Source of the DNA: Streptomyces sp. ASQP_92
GTDB taxonomy: Bacteria; Actinomycetota; Actinomycetes; Streptomycetales; Streptomycetaceae
Reading direction: 5' to 3'
Assembly: GCF_025399895.1 (NCBI RefSeq)
Contig: NZ_JAODUA010000002.1
Coordinates: 558,001-622,000 of the forward strand
DNA: 64,000 bases
The translations under genes and the position numbers were made by a program. Below, one piece after another: positions 10,267-18,620 of the stretch. Under the pieces are notes generated by a model that saw nothing but the letters and a program-made list of their open reading frames with translations, searched no databases and was not told the DNA's origin. Numbering within the stretch: the first letter of the stretch is position 1; each line of letters begins with the position of its first letter.

Positions 10267-10281
10267 GTTGTGGACCACAAC
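10267..10281. promoter_or_regulatory. Perfect 15-bp palindrome, likely operator of the thiolase gene
   Basis: GTTGTGGACCACAAC has 7-bp perfect arms around one base. It lies 21-35 bases upstream of the thiolase start and a few bases downstream of a possible -10 (TAATGT on the minus strand). That position suits a repressor site of TetR or GntR type; no such regulator is encoded alongside. Confidence 0.6.
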
Positions 10282-10488
10282 ACCGCTACATTACCCACGA
10301 GTTGGGCCGCTGAAGTGCGCCCTCCGGTGGTGTGAGCGAGGGCACAGCCGGTCGGGGACAGCCCCGCACGGCACCCTCGAAGTCACCCCGCACGGCCGCG
10401 GTGAAGGGCACGCCACCCGGCCGTGACGACGTGGTTTCCCCTCCCACGATACGGCCGTGCGCGGTACGCGCGTCCTGAGGGGACGGCG

Positions 10489-11964
10489 CTAGGCCCGGGC
10501 GAGTTCGCGCACGGTCGCCATGTCACTGAAGGGGAGCAGTTCGTCACCGACGATCTGGTGCTGCTCGCTCCCCTTGCCGGCGATCAGGACGATGTCGTGG
10601 GGGCCCGCCTCGTACAGCGCGAAGGCGATCGCGCGACGGCGGTCGGTGAACCGCTCGAACGGGGTGCCGGTCGCGGCGAGGCCCGGGGTGATCTGGTCCA
10701 GGATCGCCTCGGGGTCTTCGGTGCGGGGGTTGTCGGAGGTGATGACGCACAGGTCGGAGTGGGTTCCGGCGATCTCGCCCATCTCGGCCCGCTTGGTGGT
10801 GTCCCGGTCCCCGCCACAGCCGAAGACGGTGACGACGCGTGCGGGGGCGAAGCTCCGGATGGTGGTCAGCACCTGGTCCAGGGAGTCGGGCGAGTGCGCG
10901 TAGTCCACGATCACCGATGTGCCGCTCGGGGCCCGGAAGCGTTCGAACCGGCCCGGGACCGGGGGCATCCGGTCGAGCGCGGCGACCAGCCCGCCCAGAT
11001 CGTGCCCCAGGGCGTGGCAGGCCGCCACCGTGGCCAGCGCGTTGGCGACGGAGTACCGGCCCGGTACCGGGATCGCCGCCGGATACTTGCGTCCCTCGTG
11101 GTGCAGGGTGAACCGCGTGCCACCGGCGTCCACCGTGACGTCGGTGGCCCGGTAGTCCGCCGCCGCGGCGTCGATTCCGTAGGTGGTCACGCATCCGGGC
11201 ATCAGCGCCTGGATCTCCGCGCCCACCGGGTCGTCGGCGTTGACCACGGCCCGTCGGCACAGGCCCTTGAACAGGCGGAGCTTGGCGTCCCGGTAGTTCT
11301 CCATCGTGCCGTGATCGTCCAGGTGATCCTGCGTCAGATTGGTGAAGACCCCGACGTCGATGAACGCACGGTCCACCCGGTGTGTGAGCAGGGCCATCGA
11401 GGTGGCCTCCAGGACCACGCCGGTGGCCCCGCCGTCACGCATGCGGCCCAGCAGGTACTGGAGGTCCGGCGACTCGGGTGTCGTAAGCACCGACCTCGGC
11501 ATCGGGATCGGCTCGTCGCCGATCCGGCTGCCGGCCGTCCCGATGACCCCCACCGACGCGCCCCCGGCGAGCCGCAGCACCGATTCGATCATGTACGACA
11601 CCGAGGTCTTGCCGTTGGTCCCGGTGATCGCGACCATGTCCATCCCACGCCCTGGCTCGCCGTAGTAGCGCGAGGCGACGACCGCGGCCGCCGTCCTGAT
11701 CTCCGGTACCCGCACGGCACACATCTCCGACGGCAGCGCGGGATCGGGTGCGCCGGCGTCGACGAGCACCGCCACGGCGCCGCGTGCGAGGGCCGCTCCG
11801 ATCGAGCCCGGACCACCGTCGCGGTGGCCGGGGATCGCGATGAACAGCGAACCCGGGGTCACCCGGTCGGCGTCGAAGGTCATTCCCGTGGTGATCCGGG
11901 TCGCCTCCGGGTCGCCCTGGAGGGTGTGGTGGTCCTGCCCGGCGAGCAGCTCGCTCAGCTTCAC
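10489..11964 (-). CDS. murE: UDP-N-acetylmuramyl-tripeptide synthetase (MurE), stand-alone copy
   Basis: 491 residues, usual MurE length. The family ligates the third stem-peptide amino acid to UDP-MurNAc-L-Ala-D-Glu with ATP. Seen: P-loop ITGTNGKTS, TNLTQDHLDDHG, the RDAKLRLF lysine that is carbamylated in the family, and DNPRTE, the signature for meso-diaminopimelate (LL-DAP enzymes in streptomycetes carry the same motif type). GTG at 11964 follows GAAGGGA; the upstream in-frame extension is not MurE-like. No mur or fts genes adjoin it, so this is probably a second copy outside the division cluster, perhaps linked to resistance or to use as an amide ligase. Confidence 0.9.
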   Translation of the reverse strand: MKLSELLAGQDHHTLQGDPEATRITTGMTFDADRVTPGSLFIAIPGHRDGGPGSIGAALARGAVAVLVDAGAPDPALPSEMCAVRVPEIRTAAAVVASRYYGEPGRGMDMVAITGTNGKTSVSYMIESVLRLAGGASVGVIGTAGSRIGDEPIPMPRSVLTTPESPDLQYLLGRMRDGGATGVVLEATSMALLTHRVDRAFIDVGVFTNLTQDHLDDHGTMENYRDAKLRLFKGLCRRAVVNADDPVGAEIQALMPGCVTTYGIDAAAADYRATDVTVDAGGTRFTLHHEGRKYPAAIPVPGRYSVANALATVAACHALGHDLGGLVAALDRMPPVPGRFERFRAPSGTSVIVDYAHSPDSLDQVLTTIRSFAPARVVTVFGCGGDRDTTKRAEMGEIAGTHSDLCVITSDNPRTEDPEAILDQITPGLAATGTPFERFTDRRRAIAFALYEAGPHDIVLIAGKGSEQHQIVGDELLPFSDMATVRELARA

Positions 11965-12815
11965 GATGGTCCCTTCGAAGGTGGCACGGCCCGGTCGCGC
12001 GGCCGTCGCCAGGAGGCGGCGCCGACGGAGCGCCGGAAGCCGCTGTGGTGACGTGGAGCAGTGGGTCAGGACATGACCGGGGGAGCCCGACGCGACGACC
12101 CGCCCGGCATGCGATGTGTCTACGGTGTCCTTGAAAAGTGCGGCGAAGCGGGCCGAGGCGTGGAGATCGCTAGCCGTGGCCGTGCAGAGCGCCGCGGCCG
12201 GTCTGGGGCACCCTGGCATCGGCAGCGGTCAGGGGAGCGACGGTCGCCGGACCGAATGCGGCCGGACACGACGCACCGGTGGCCCGGAGCAGGCACTCCC
12301 TCACGGCACGTGTACGACCCATGGGCCGAGTGTACGGTCACCGGAGCGGCTCGATTCCCGCCTCCGGAACCGCGCCCCGGGGGCGCCGGGGCGCGGTGGC
12401 GCCCAGGGCTCCGCGCGATCGGTCGACCAGACCGCCGCTCGGCCGTGCCCGCATCCGGCGGGGAGAGCTCCGTACCCGCCGATCCCGCCCTGGCCGGCGC
12501 CTCTCCGGGATCACGCGATGTCCGGCTGCGTCAGGTGGCAGCCCAGCGCGGTGGCCACGTGCTCGACGCTCAGTCCCGTTCGCTGGATCAGGATCCGGGC
12601 GCGGGCACGCTGCGACGGTCGGGCACGGCGCGCTGCGACGGCAGGCACGGGCACGCGCGACCCGGGTCGGACAGTGAGCCTGAGGTCTGACGCCGCTCCG
12701 CCATTCCGCGCCGCATGGGGGAGGCGGCCCCGACCCGTCGGCGGATGTGGCCAGGTGGGGAGGCCTGACAGCCTCTGAGGTGTCAAGGCAGGCCCCCGCT
12801 CAAGGAGTTGACCTC
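11965..12815. other. 850-base region with no intact gene
   Basis: Between the divergent murE and the membrane-protein gene. Apart from the short AraC-like remnant listed separately, I see no coding sequence with family resemblance on either strand. Confidence 0.6.
12511..12640 (-). pseudogene. Remnant of an AraC-family DNA-binding domain
   Basis: The minus-strand translation contains RARILIQRTGLSVEHVATAL, matching the second helix-turn-helix entry of AraC/GlxA regulators (compare RAEELLETTDLPVEEIARQV in the intact GlxA-type gene ending at 15967). The match stops after about 30 residues at a TGA, and neither the N-terminal domain nor the rest of the HTH is found. Read as a decayed fragment; a chance match is possible. 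Confidence 0.35.
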
Positions 12816-13358
12816 GTGTCCACCATCGCGCCGATCCCCACGGCCCCCGCCCCCTCGCCCCTCGTGCTCGCACCGGCCGTCTCCCCGCGGGCCCGGCGCC
12901 TGGCATCGGCGACCCTGTGGGTGTCCCTGCCCTCCGCGCTTTGGCGCTTCGCCGTAGTGCTCGGTGTTCCGCTGGGACTCGCCGAGTCCGAGTACGACGC
13001 GATGCTCATCCCCGGATGGGGATACCTCGTCCTGCCGTTGCTGTGCGCGGCCCAGGAGGGGCTGGCCTGGCTGACGTTGGGACTGGTGCGGCCCTGGGGC
13101 GAGGTGTGGCCGCGGTGGATCCCGCGCCTGGGCGGCCGCCGCATCCCCGTGGCCGCGGCGGTGGTTCCCGCGGCGCTGGGCGCGGTGGCCTGCACGGTCT
13201 ACGGCGTGCTGTTCGTCTGGACGACGCTCCACGGCGCAATGGAGATCACGCAGTGGGGCAATTGGCTGATGAACATCTGCTACGTGCCGATGGTGGCGTG
13301 GGGCCCGCTGCTGGGTGTGGTCACGGTGCACTACTACCGGCGCCGTACTCGGGGATGA
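12816..13358 (+). CDS. Four-helix membrane protein, function unknown
   Basis: 180 residues. GTG at 12816 follows AAGGAG with eight-base spacing. A Pro/Ala-rich cytoplasmic tail of about 25 residues precedes four hydrophobic helices at roughly 26-50, 62-85, 103-130 and 142-168, ending in HYYRRRTRG. No catalytic motif recognised. It is probably transcribed alone, with a phosphatase gene 160 bases downstream. Confidence 0.7.
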   Translation: MSTIAPIPTAPAPSPLVLAPAVSPRARRLASATLWVSLPSALWRFAVVLGVPLGLAESEYDAMLIPGWGYLVLPLLCAAQEGLAWLTLGLVRPWGEVWPRWIPRLGGRRIPVAAAVVPAALGAVACTVYGVLFVWTTLHGAMEITQWGNWLMNICYVPMVAWGPLLGVVTVHYYRRRTRG

Positions 13359-13519
13359 GACGTCTGCGCCGTCGGCCCAACTGCCTTGCAGAGCAAGGTG
13401 CTTGTGGGGGCCGGTGTCCTTGAGGAGGCGATCGACGGCCGTGGCCGTGGGGCACACTGCGGCGGCCACGCTGTGCAATCCCCGTTGCCGTTTCGCACGA
13501 TCGGATAGCGTGCGCGGCC

Positions 13520-14107
13520 ATGGGAGAGCTCATATTGATCAGGCACGGCCAGACCGAGTGGAGCCTGTCGGGTCGGCACGCGGGCCGCACCGATGTCCCG
13601 CTCACCGACGCGGGCGAGGCCGCGGCCAAGGCGCTCGCTCCGCGACTGGCTCGGCGCCGGTGGGCCGCTGTGTTCAGCAGTCCGCTGAGCCGTGCCATGC
13701 GGACCGCCGAGCTGGCGGGCCTGACCGGTGTCAGACCCGATCCCGACCTCGTGGAGTGGGACTACGGCGGTTATGAGGGCCTGACCGCGGCACAGATCCG
13801 GGAGACGCGGCCGGGCTGGGAGCTGTGGCGGGACGGCGTCCTGCCCGGCAGCACCGAGCATCCCGGTGAATTGCTTCAGCAGGTGGCCACCCGGACGGAC
13901 GCGGTGCTGGGCCGGCTCCGGCCGCTGTTGAACGAGGGGGACGTAGCCGTAGTCGCTCACGGCCATCTGGCTCGTGTGCTCACGGTGCGCTGGCTCGGCC
14001 TGGATGCCTCAGCCGCCCGGCTGCTCGGCCACCCCCGTCCGGGGACGCTCAGCTTCCTGGCCACCGAGGACGGACAACCGCTCATCTCCGCCTGGAACGT
14101 GCCCTAG
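13520..14107 (+). CDS. Histidine phosphatase family protein (phosphoglycerate-mutase-like)
   Basis: 195 residues. LILIRHGQTEWSLSGRHAGR carries the catalytic RHG at residues 8-10; SSPLSRAMRTAE gives the second Arg, and AVVAHGHLARVL the second His. These define the branch 2-fold phosphatase site acting through a phosphohistidine. WDYGGYEGLT places it near the cobalamin-phosphatase/PhoE-like subgroup. The substrate cannot be told from sequence. A TAGCGT -10-like element lies just ahead of the ATG. Confidence 0.9.
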   Translation: MGELILIRHGQTEWSLSGRHAGRTDVPLTDAGEAAAKALAPRLARRRWAAVFSSPLSRAMRTAELAGLTGVRPDPDLVEWDYGGYEGLTAAQIRETRPGWELWRDGVLPGSTEHPGELLQQVATRTDAVLGRLRPLLNEGDVAVVAHGHLARVLTVRWLGLDASAARLLGHPRPGTLSFLATEDGQPLISAWNVP

Positions 14108-14241
14108 CGGGCCGGGTCGGCTCCAGCCAATGATGGTGCCGTCCCGGACGAGGAGCGCCGCGTCGGGGGCATGGTCGCCCTTTCCGCCCCAGCTCGGCCG
14201 GAACTCGCCCATCCCGATCAGCCCGGTCGTACGGTCGAGCC

Positions 14242-14799
14242 ATGACTGTGGACGACGCGCCCCTGGTGTGCCGGCGGGCCCGCCCCGAGGACACCGAGGC
14301 CATGAAGGCCCTTGACGGCTCCTTCACGACGCACTCCGTGTTCCAAGTGACGGTCACCGAGGACGGGTTCGGTATTCGCGAGGTTCCGGTGGACCCACCC
14401 ATCCACAAGGTCTTCCCCGAGGAGGAGTTCTCGGATGGTGAGGACGACGCGGACCACGCCACCGCCCGGACCTGGGTCGCGCTGGACGGCGGCGAGTTGG
14501 CCGGCTTCGCCGCCGTCTCCTATGCCCCATGGAACCGGCGGCTGACCATCGAGGACATCGAGGTCTCGCCCGCCCACCGCGGCCAGGGTGTCGGCCGCAC
14601 CCTGATGGGGTACGCCGTCGACTTCGCGCAGGAACGCGGCGCCGGGCACATCTGGCTGGAGGTCACCAACATCAACGCCCCCGCCATTCGCGCCTACAGG
14701 CGGATGGGCTTCGCCTTCTGTGGTCTGGACACGGCCCTGTACGAAGGCACGCCCTCGGCCGGTGAGCGGGCCCTCTACATGAGCAAGCCCTGTTCCTGA
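14242..14799 (+). CDS. GNAT acetyltransferase resembling streptothricin N-acetyltransferase
   Basis: 185 residues. The acetyl-CoA-binding motif is VSPAHRGQGVGRTLM, followed by WLEVTNINAPAIRAYRRMGF and a CGLDTALYEG tail. This combination is what I know from the streptothricin acetyltransferase (STAT/Sat) family, which inactivates streptothricin by acetylating the beta-lysine moiety. No streptothricin biosynthetic genes are in view, so it may be an orphan resistance gene. Substrate is inferred from family resemblance only. ATG at 14242. Confidence 0.85.
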   Translation: MTVDDAPLVCRRARPEDTEAMKALDGSFTTHSVFQVTVTEDGFGIREVPVDPPIHKVFPEEEFSDGEDDADHATARTWVALDGGELAGFAAVSYAPWNRRLTIEDIEVSPAHRGQGVGRTLMGYAVDFAQERGAGHIWLEVTNINAPAIRAYRRMGFAFCGLDTALYEGTPSAGERALYMSKPCS

Positions 14800-14945
14800 G
14801 CCGCCGGCAGCCGGCTTACGGCGGGGGCCCACCCGTCGGCGGGAACGGCCGTCACGGTCAGGAACTCCTGGGGCTCGGGCAACAACAGTGAGCAAGAACC
14901 CTGCCGAACCATGCGCGGCGCTCCTCTGGCCCCCCGCGGTCAAGG

Positions 14946-15464
14946 TCATTCGAAGAGAGCCATGACTCCCTTCACCCAGATCGCGAGGAACGCGAGGACG
15001 CCGACCAGGCAGCCGACGCCCGCCAGCACATTGCCGACCGTTCCCGGCGCGGAGGGCACCTCGTCGGGGCCCTCCCGGTAGGAGGCGGGGTCGTCCCAGT
15101 CGACGGGGTGCCCAAGGTCCTTGGTGCAGGCTTCCCGCACGGCGGCCAACTGCCGCTCCGCGAAAGGGGAGGCAGCCATCGCTTCGGGGCCGCGCCAGGC
15201 GAGGGCCTTCATCCGCCACCCGGGAGACCCGTACCGCGCCTCGAAGGCGGCGGTCTCGTCCGCGGAGCGGTCCTCTTCGAGATACATCCAGCGTCCGGCC
15301 TCGGCGGCATCGCCGTAGAGCCGGTACACCTCGGCCAGGCGCCGACGGAGCGTCAGGTCGTAGGGGAAGGACGAGACGAGACCGCGCAAACGCTGGCCCG
15401 CGACGGGTATCCGGCCGGCGGCCAGGTCCGCGTCGACTTGGGCGAGGGTCTCTCTGAGAGGCAT
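14946..15464 (-). CDS. DUF6584-type small protein with C-terminal membrane anchor
   Basis: 172 residues from MPLRETLAQ at 15464, preceded by GGGGGA; an in-frame ATG at 15482 overlaps that ribosome site and is less likely. The N-terminal two thirds are helical and repeat-like (LRGLVSSFPYDLTLRRRLAE), as in short TPR-type scaffolds. The last 30 residues form one hydrophobic helix (VLAGVGCLVGVLAFLAIWV). No enzymatic motif. I recognise the family from Streptomyces but know no function. Confidence 0.8.
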   Translation of the reverse strand: MPLRETLAQVDADLAAGRIPVAGQRLRGLVSSFPYDLTLRRRLAEVYRLYGDAAEAGRWMYLEEDRSADETAAFEARYGSPGWRMKALAWRGPEAMAASPFAERQLAAVREACTKDLGHPVDWDDPASYREGPDEVPSAPGTVGNVLAGVGCLVGVLAFLAIWVKGVMALFE

Positions 15465-15520
15465 GAACTGATGATCCCCCATGACAGGCTGAGGTGGGCG
15501 CCGGCCCGCACCGAGTAGCT

Positions 15521-15623
15521 GGGGGCGCGGGGAACTGCGCGACCGGCCACCCACGGCCCGCAGGCCGAAAGCGGGTTTCAGGGGAGCGGGGAACTGCGCA
15601 AAAGGGCACCGGCCGCACGCCGC
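15521..15623 (+). repeat. Two tandem copies of a common Streptomyces intergenic repeat
   Basis: Copies at about 15521-15563 and 15580-15623. Each has a GGGG(C/A)GCGGGGAACTGCGC core, then a GGCC-containing arm that can pair with the 3' CGGCC/GCAG part. I know this sequence type as frequent in intergenic regions of Streptomyces chromosomes. It lies upstream of the DUF6584 gene. Confidence 0.7.
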
Positions 15624-15966
15624 AAGGGACGGGTACCGCGCTGGTCCACGTCGAACTGGTCCGTCGCTCAGCGCTCGCTCACCACCGCATCGGCTGACCC
15701 TGACGGCTGTCCCGCACGTGAAGGCGTTCCGTCTCGGCGGGTCGCGACGCACTTCGCCGACCAAGACGACACGCCGTGCGCACCGGCCTTGCCGACCGCC
15801 TGCACGGCGCCTTCGCCACCATCCCGGCAGCACTGAACCTCGCCGGACGCGAGTGACCCGCAGCCGCCCTGGCACATGGACGCTCTGTGGCGTTACCTCC
15901 GCGGCGGCATCCCGCCCCGCCGTGGAAATCCGCGGCGGCTGCACCTAAGCGGTGAGACGCGGCAGG
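15624..15966. other. Intergenic stretch without a recognisable gene
   Basis: Roughly 340 bases between the repeat and the 3' end of the GlxA-type gene. Short open frames on both strands resemble nothing known to me. Confidence 0.5.
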
Positions 15967-16926
15967 TCAGCGGGGCGTGCTGGTGAACGCCCGCCGGTAG
16001 GAGCGGGGTGGTACGCCCCGGCGCCGTACGAACTGCTCCCGCAGGACGGCCGCGCTGCCGTAACCGACCTGGCGAGCGATCTCCTCGACGGGGAGGTCCG
16101 TGGTCTCCAGCAGCTCCTCCGCCCTGCTCAGCCGCAGATGGCGCAGCCAGGCGTGCGGGGTGGTGCCGGTCGCGGCGGTGAAACGGCGGGCGAAGGTGCG
16201 TTTGCTCATCGTGGCGCGGAGCGCCAACTCCGTTACGGACTGCGGCTGATGGAGGTTCTCCCGGGCCCATGCGAGGACCTCTGCCAGCCGTACGTCCCCG
16301 CCGTCCTCGGGGACGGGCGTGGCGAGGTACTGGGCCTGTCCGCCGTCCCGGTGGGCGGGCAGCACCATGTCCCGGGCGATGGCGTTGGCCTGCGCGGCGC
16401 CGTACTCCCGTCTCAGCAGGTGCAGGCACAGATCGAAGCCCGCGGCGGCTCCGGCGCCGGTGACGATGGTGCCCTCGTCGATGTAGAGGGCGTCGGGCTC
16501 GACGGTGACCCCGGGAAACCGGTCGGCGAGGAGTTCGGCGAACCGCCAGTGGGTGGTGGCCCGCCGCTGGTCGAGCAGTCCGGCGGCGGCGAGTGCGAAC
16601 GTACCGACGCAGTGGGCCGCGACCACGGCTCCGCGCGCGTGCGCCGTCCGCAACGCGTCGAGTACGGGCGGGGCGGGCGGTGTACGGAAGTTGGCGCCGG
16701 GCAGGGCGATGACGAGGTCCGCTTCGGCGAGCCGGTCCAGGCCGTGGCTGACGGAGAGCGGTACTCCGCAGTCCGCGGCCACCTCTCCGGGCCGGTCGGC
16801 GCAGAGTGCGAAGTCGAAGCCGGGCAGGGCCGCTCCGTGCGGGCCGAACACCTCGGAGACGATGCCCACGGCGAGCATGCCGACGCCGGGAGGGACGTAC
16901 GCGGCGACAGACGTGAAAGGCGGCAT
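15967..16926 (-). CDS. GlxA-family transcriptional regulator (DJ-1/PfpI domain + AraC HTH)
   Basis: 319 residues. Residues 1-190 form a DJ-1/PfpI-like domain with the nucleophile-elbow Cys in VVAAHCVGTFALAAAGLL. The C-terminal 100 residues are an AraC two-HTH domain (SKRTFARRFTAATGTTPHAW and RAEELLETTDLPVEEIARQV). Such proteins sense small molecules and activate or repress neighbours. Start set at the ATG at 16926, which gives the usual family length; no strong ribosome site, so leaderless initiation is possible. It diverges from the MBL-fold gene at 17020, its likeliest target. Confidence 0.9.
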   Translation of the reverse strand: MPPFTSVAAYVPPGVGMLAVGIVSEVFGPHGAALPGFDFALCADRPGEVAADCGVPLSVSHGLDRLAEADLVIALPGANFRTPPAPPVLDALRTAHARGAVVAAHCVGTFALAAAGLLDQRRATTHWRFAELLADRFPGVTVEPDALYIDEGTIVTGAGAAAGFDLCLHLLRREYGAAQANAIARDMVLPAHRDGGQAQYLATPVPEDGGDVRLAEVLAWARENLHQPQSVTELALRATMSKRTFARRFTAATGTTPHAWLRHLRLSRAEELLETTDLPVEEIARQVGYGSAAVLREQFVRRRGVPPRSYRRAFTSTPR

Positions 16927-17019
16927 GAGCGCAGTGTGACAGACCGCTGGCAAGAATCCTGCGATCATGGGCAGGAGTGCCACTCGTCAACTCCCGCCGA
17001 TCCCCGCAGGATTGTGCTC

Positions 17020-17613
17020 ATGACAGACGCACCGCTCGGCCGCAGCGCCGCATTCAAGGTCCTGACCACCGGTTACGTCGGCTCCACGGGCCCCGGGGTC
17101 GCCGCCACCGTTTCCTATGTCTCCGATGCGGGACGGCACGTGATCTTCGACCCGGGGATGGTGGCGAGCCGTGATGACATCCTCAAGCCGCTCGCGGAAC
17201 TGGGCCTCGCCCCCGAGGACATCACCGACGTCGTCCTCAGCCACCACCACCCCGACAACACCATGAACGTGGGTCTCTTCGGGCGTGCCCGGGTGCACGA
17301 CCACAAGGTGGAGTACCTGGACGACAAGTGGACGAATCGGGATGCCGAGGGCTACGAACTCACCCCGTCCCTGCGCCTGATCCGTACCCCGGGCCACAGT
17401 CTTGAGGACATCACGCTGCTGGCGGGCACGGGCGAGGGCGTGGTGGCGTTCGCGGGTGACCTGTGGTGGCACGAGAACGGCCCGGCGGACGACCCGGTGG
17501 CCCCGGACCGTGACGTCCTGCGCACCTCCCGCCTGCGGGTGCTCGCCGCGGCGGACCTGATCGTGCCCGGCCATGGCAGCCCGTTCAGGCCTTCCGACAC
17601 CATCCCGGTCTAG
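17020..17613 (+). CDS. Metallo-beta-lactamase-fold hydrolase (MBLAC1-like) with altered metal motif
   Basis: 197 residues. LSHHHPDNTMNVG occupies the HxHxDH position but ends in Asn instead of His; the later ligands are present (TPGHSLED, FAGDLWW, VPGHGSPF). The compact size and order resemble MBLAC1-like hydrolases. Substrate unknown. Divergent from the GlxA-type regulator, with about 90 bases between starts, suggesting local control. A GC hairpin follows the stop. Confidence 0.85.
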   Translation: MTDAPLGRSAAFKVLTTGYVGSTGPGVAATVSYVSDAGRHVIFDPGMVASRDDILKPLAELGLAPEDITDVVLSHHHPDNTMNVGLFGRARVHDHKVEYLDDKWTNRDAEGYELTPSLRLIRTPGHSLEDITLLAGTGEGVVAFAGDLWWHENGPADDPVAPDRDVLRTSRLRVLAAADLIVPGHGSPFRPSDTIPV

Positions 17614-17624
17614 AGCGCTTCCGG

Positions 17625-17651
17625 GGACGGCCGCGACAGCGCCGGCCGTCC
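17625..17651 (+). terminator. Hairpin terminator
   Basis: GGACGGCC at 17625-17632 pairs with GGCCGTCC at 17644-17651 around an 11-base loop, 12 bases after the MBL-fold gene's stop codon. Confidence 0.5.
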
Positions 17652-17730
17652 TGTTGGGACAGGGCAGCCCCTTCCTGTCGTCGCTCAGGGTCCCCGCGCG
17701 TGGGTGTCGCGCAGGACCCCGAGAAGGGGC

Positions 17731-17754
17731 ATTGATAACCGCTGAGTTATCGAT
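17731..17754. promoter_or_regulatory. Inverted repeat, possible operator
   Basis: ATTGATAAC at 17731-17739 and GTTATCGAT at 17746-17754 form 9-bp arms with one mismatch around six bases. The AT-rich site stands out in GC-rich DNA and lies about 125 bases ahead of the hemerythrin-like gene, where the promoter of the following genes should be. Confidence 0.5.
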
Positions 17755-17877
17755 CGACTCACGAAGTCCGCGTTGATCCCGGGGTGGCCTCGGGGGAGGC
17801 TGGTTCGTGTCAGGGACGACTCGTGCCGTCGGTTCCTGACACTCAATCGGCCGTTGACGCCCGGGAGTTGGACCGAC

Positions 17878-18537
17878 GTGAGCGAGAGGCTCGACATGAC
17901 CGTGACCTACGCGGTGCACAACGCGCTGCGCAGGGAATTGGGGCACGTCGCCCGGGCCGTCGCCGTCCATCGTGCCGGTCTCCGGCGTGTGCTGCGCGTT
18001 TCCCCGGGCTGGGGAATGTTCCAGAGCGCCATGCACGCCCATCAAGCCGCCGAGGACGAGGCACTGTGGCCCCCGCTGCGGCAGGCGCTGGTCGGTCGGC
18101 CCTTCGACCTGACGCGGTTGGAGGCGATCGAGGCCGAGCACGCCGCTCTCGTCTTTCTCGTCGGAGCACTCGACGACGGATTGACCGACGTCCACATCGG
18201 ACCGGACCTTTTCGGGGAGCTCGCCGACGGCCTGGTCACCGGTCTCGACAAGCACCTCGACCACGAGGAGGAAACCGTCCTCCCTTTGGTTCAGGCCGTC
18301 TTGAGCCAGGAGCAGTGGGATCTCTTCGGACGCGCCCACGCGCGCCGGATCGAACCGTGTGCGGCGCGGTTCCTGCCCTGGCTCCTGGACGGCGCCGACG
18401 AGCGGACCGTCGCCTCGGTCCTGGACCAGCTCCTGCCCAAGCACGCGCACCACGTGTACGTGCGCCGGTGGCGGCCCCAATACGAGGCGCTCGACCTGTG
18501 GGGGACCCGCGACACCGTCGCCGTCACCCGACCGTGA
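17878..18537 (+). CDS. Hemerythrin-like HHE domain protein
   Basis: 219 residues from GTG at 17878 (VSERLDMTV), preceded by GGGAG; ATG 17896 is an alternative. The four-helix domain shows histidines and acidic residues in MFQSAMHAHQAAEDEALW, EAEHAALVF and LDKHLDHEEETVLP, the pattern of diiron hemerythrin-like proteins in the cytoplasm. Such proteins bind O2 or NO or sense redox state. It is followed after 83 bases by an MFS exporter and preceded by an inverted-repeat operator candidate, suggesting a small stress-inducible unit. Confidence 0.85.
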   Translation: MSERLDMTVTYAVHNALRRELGHVARAVAVHRAGLRRVLRVSPGWGMFQSAMHAHQAAEDEALWPPLRQALVGRPFDLTRLEAIEAEHAALVFLVGALDDGLTDVHIGPDLFGELADGLVTGLDKHLDHEEETVLPLVQAVLSQEQWDLFGRAHARRIEPCAARFLPWLLDGADERTVASVLDQLLPKHAHHVYVRRWRPQYEALDLWGTRDTVAVTRP

Positions 18538-18620
18538 GGTCCGCGCCCCCACGCTTCGGGCCCGCGCATCCCCTCACTCACCACACGCTCACGTCTCACC
18601 ACACCCTCAAGGAGTTCCTC

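Noticed and set aside
12308..12320. GCACGTGTACG resembling the LacI-type motif
   Set aside because: Lacks the TNACACG left half and lies far from the regulon; considered chance.
15625..15960. Possible transposase remnant between the repeat and the GlxA-type gene
   Set aside because: Short frames gave no DDE or helix motif and no terminal inverted repeats were found.
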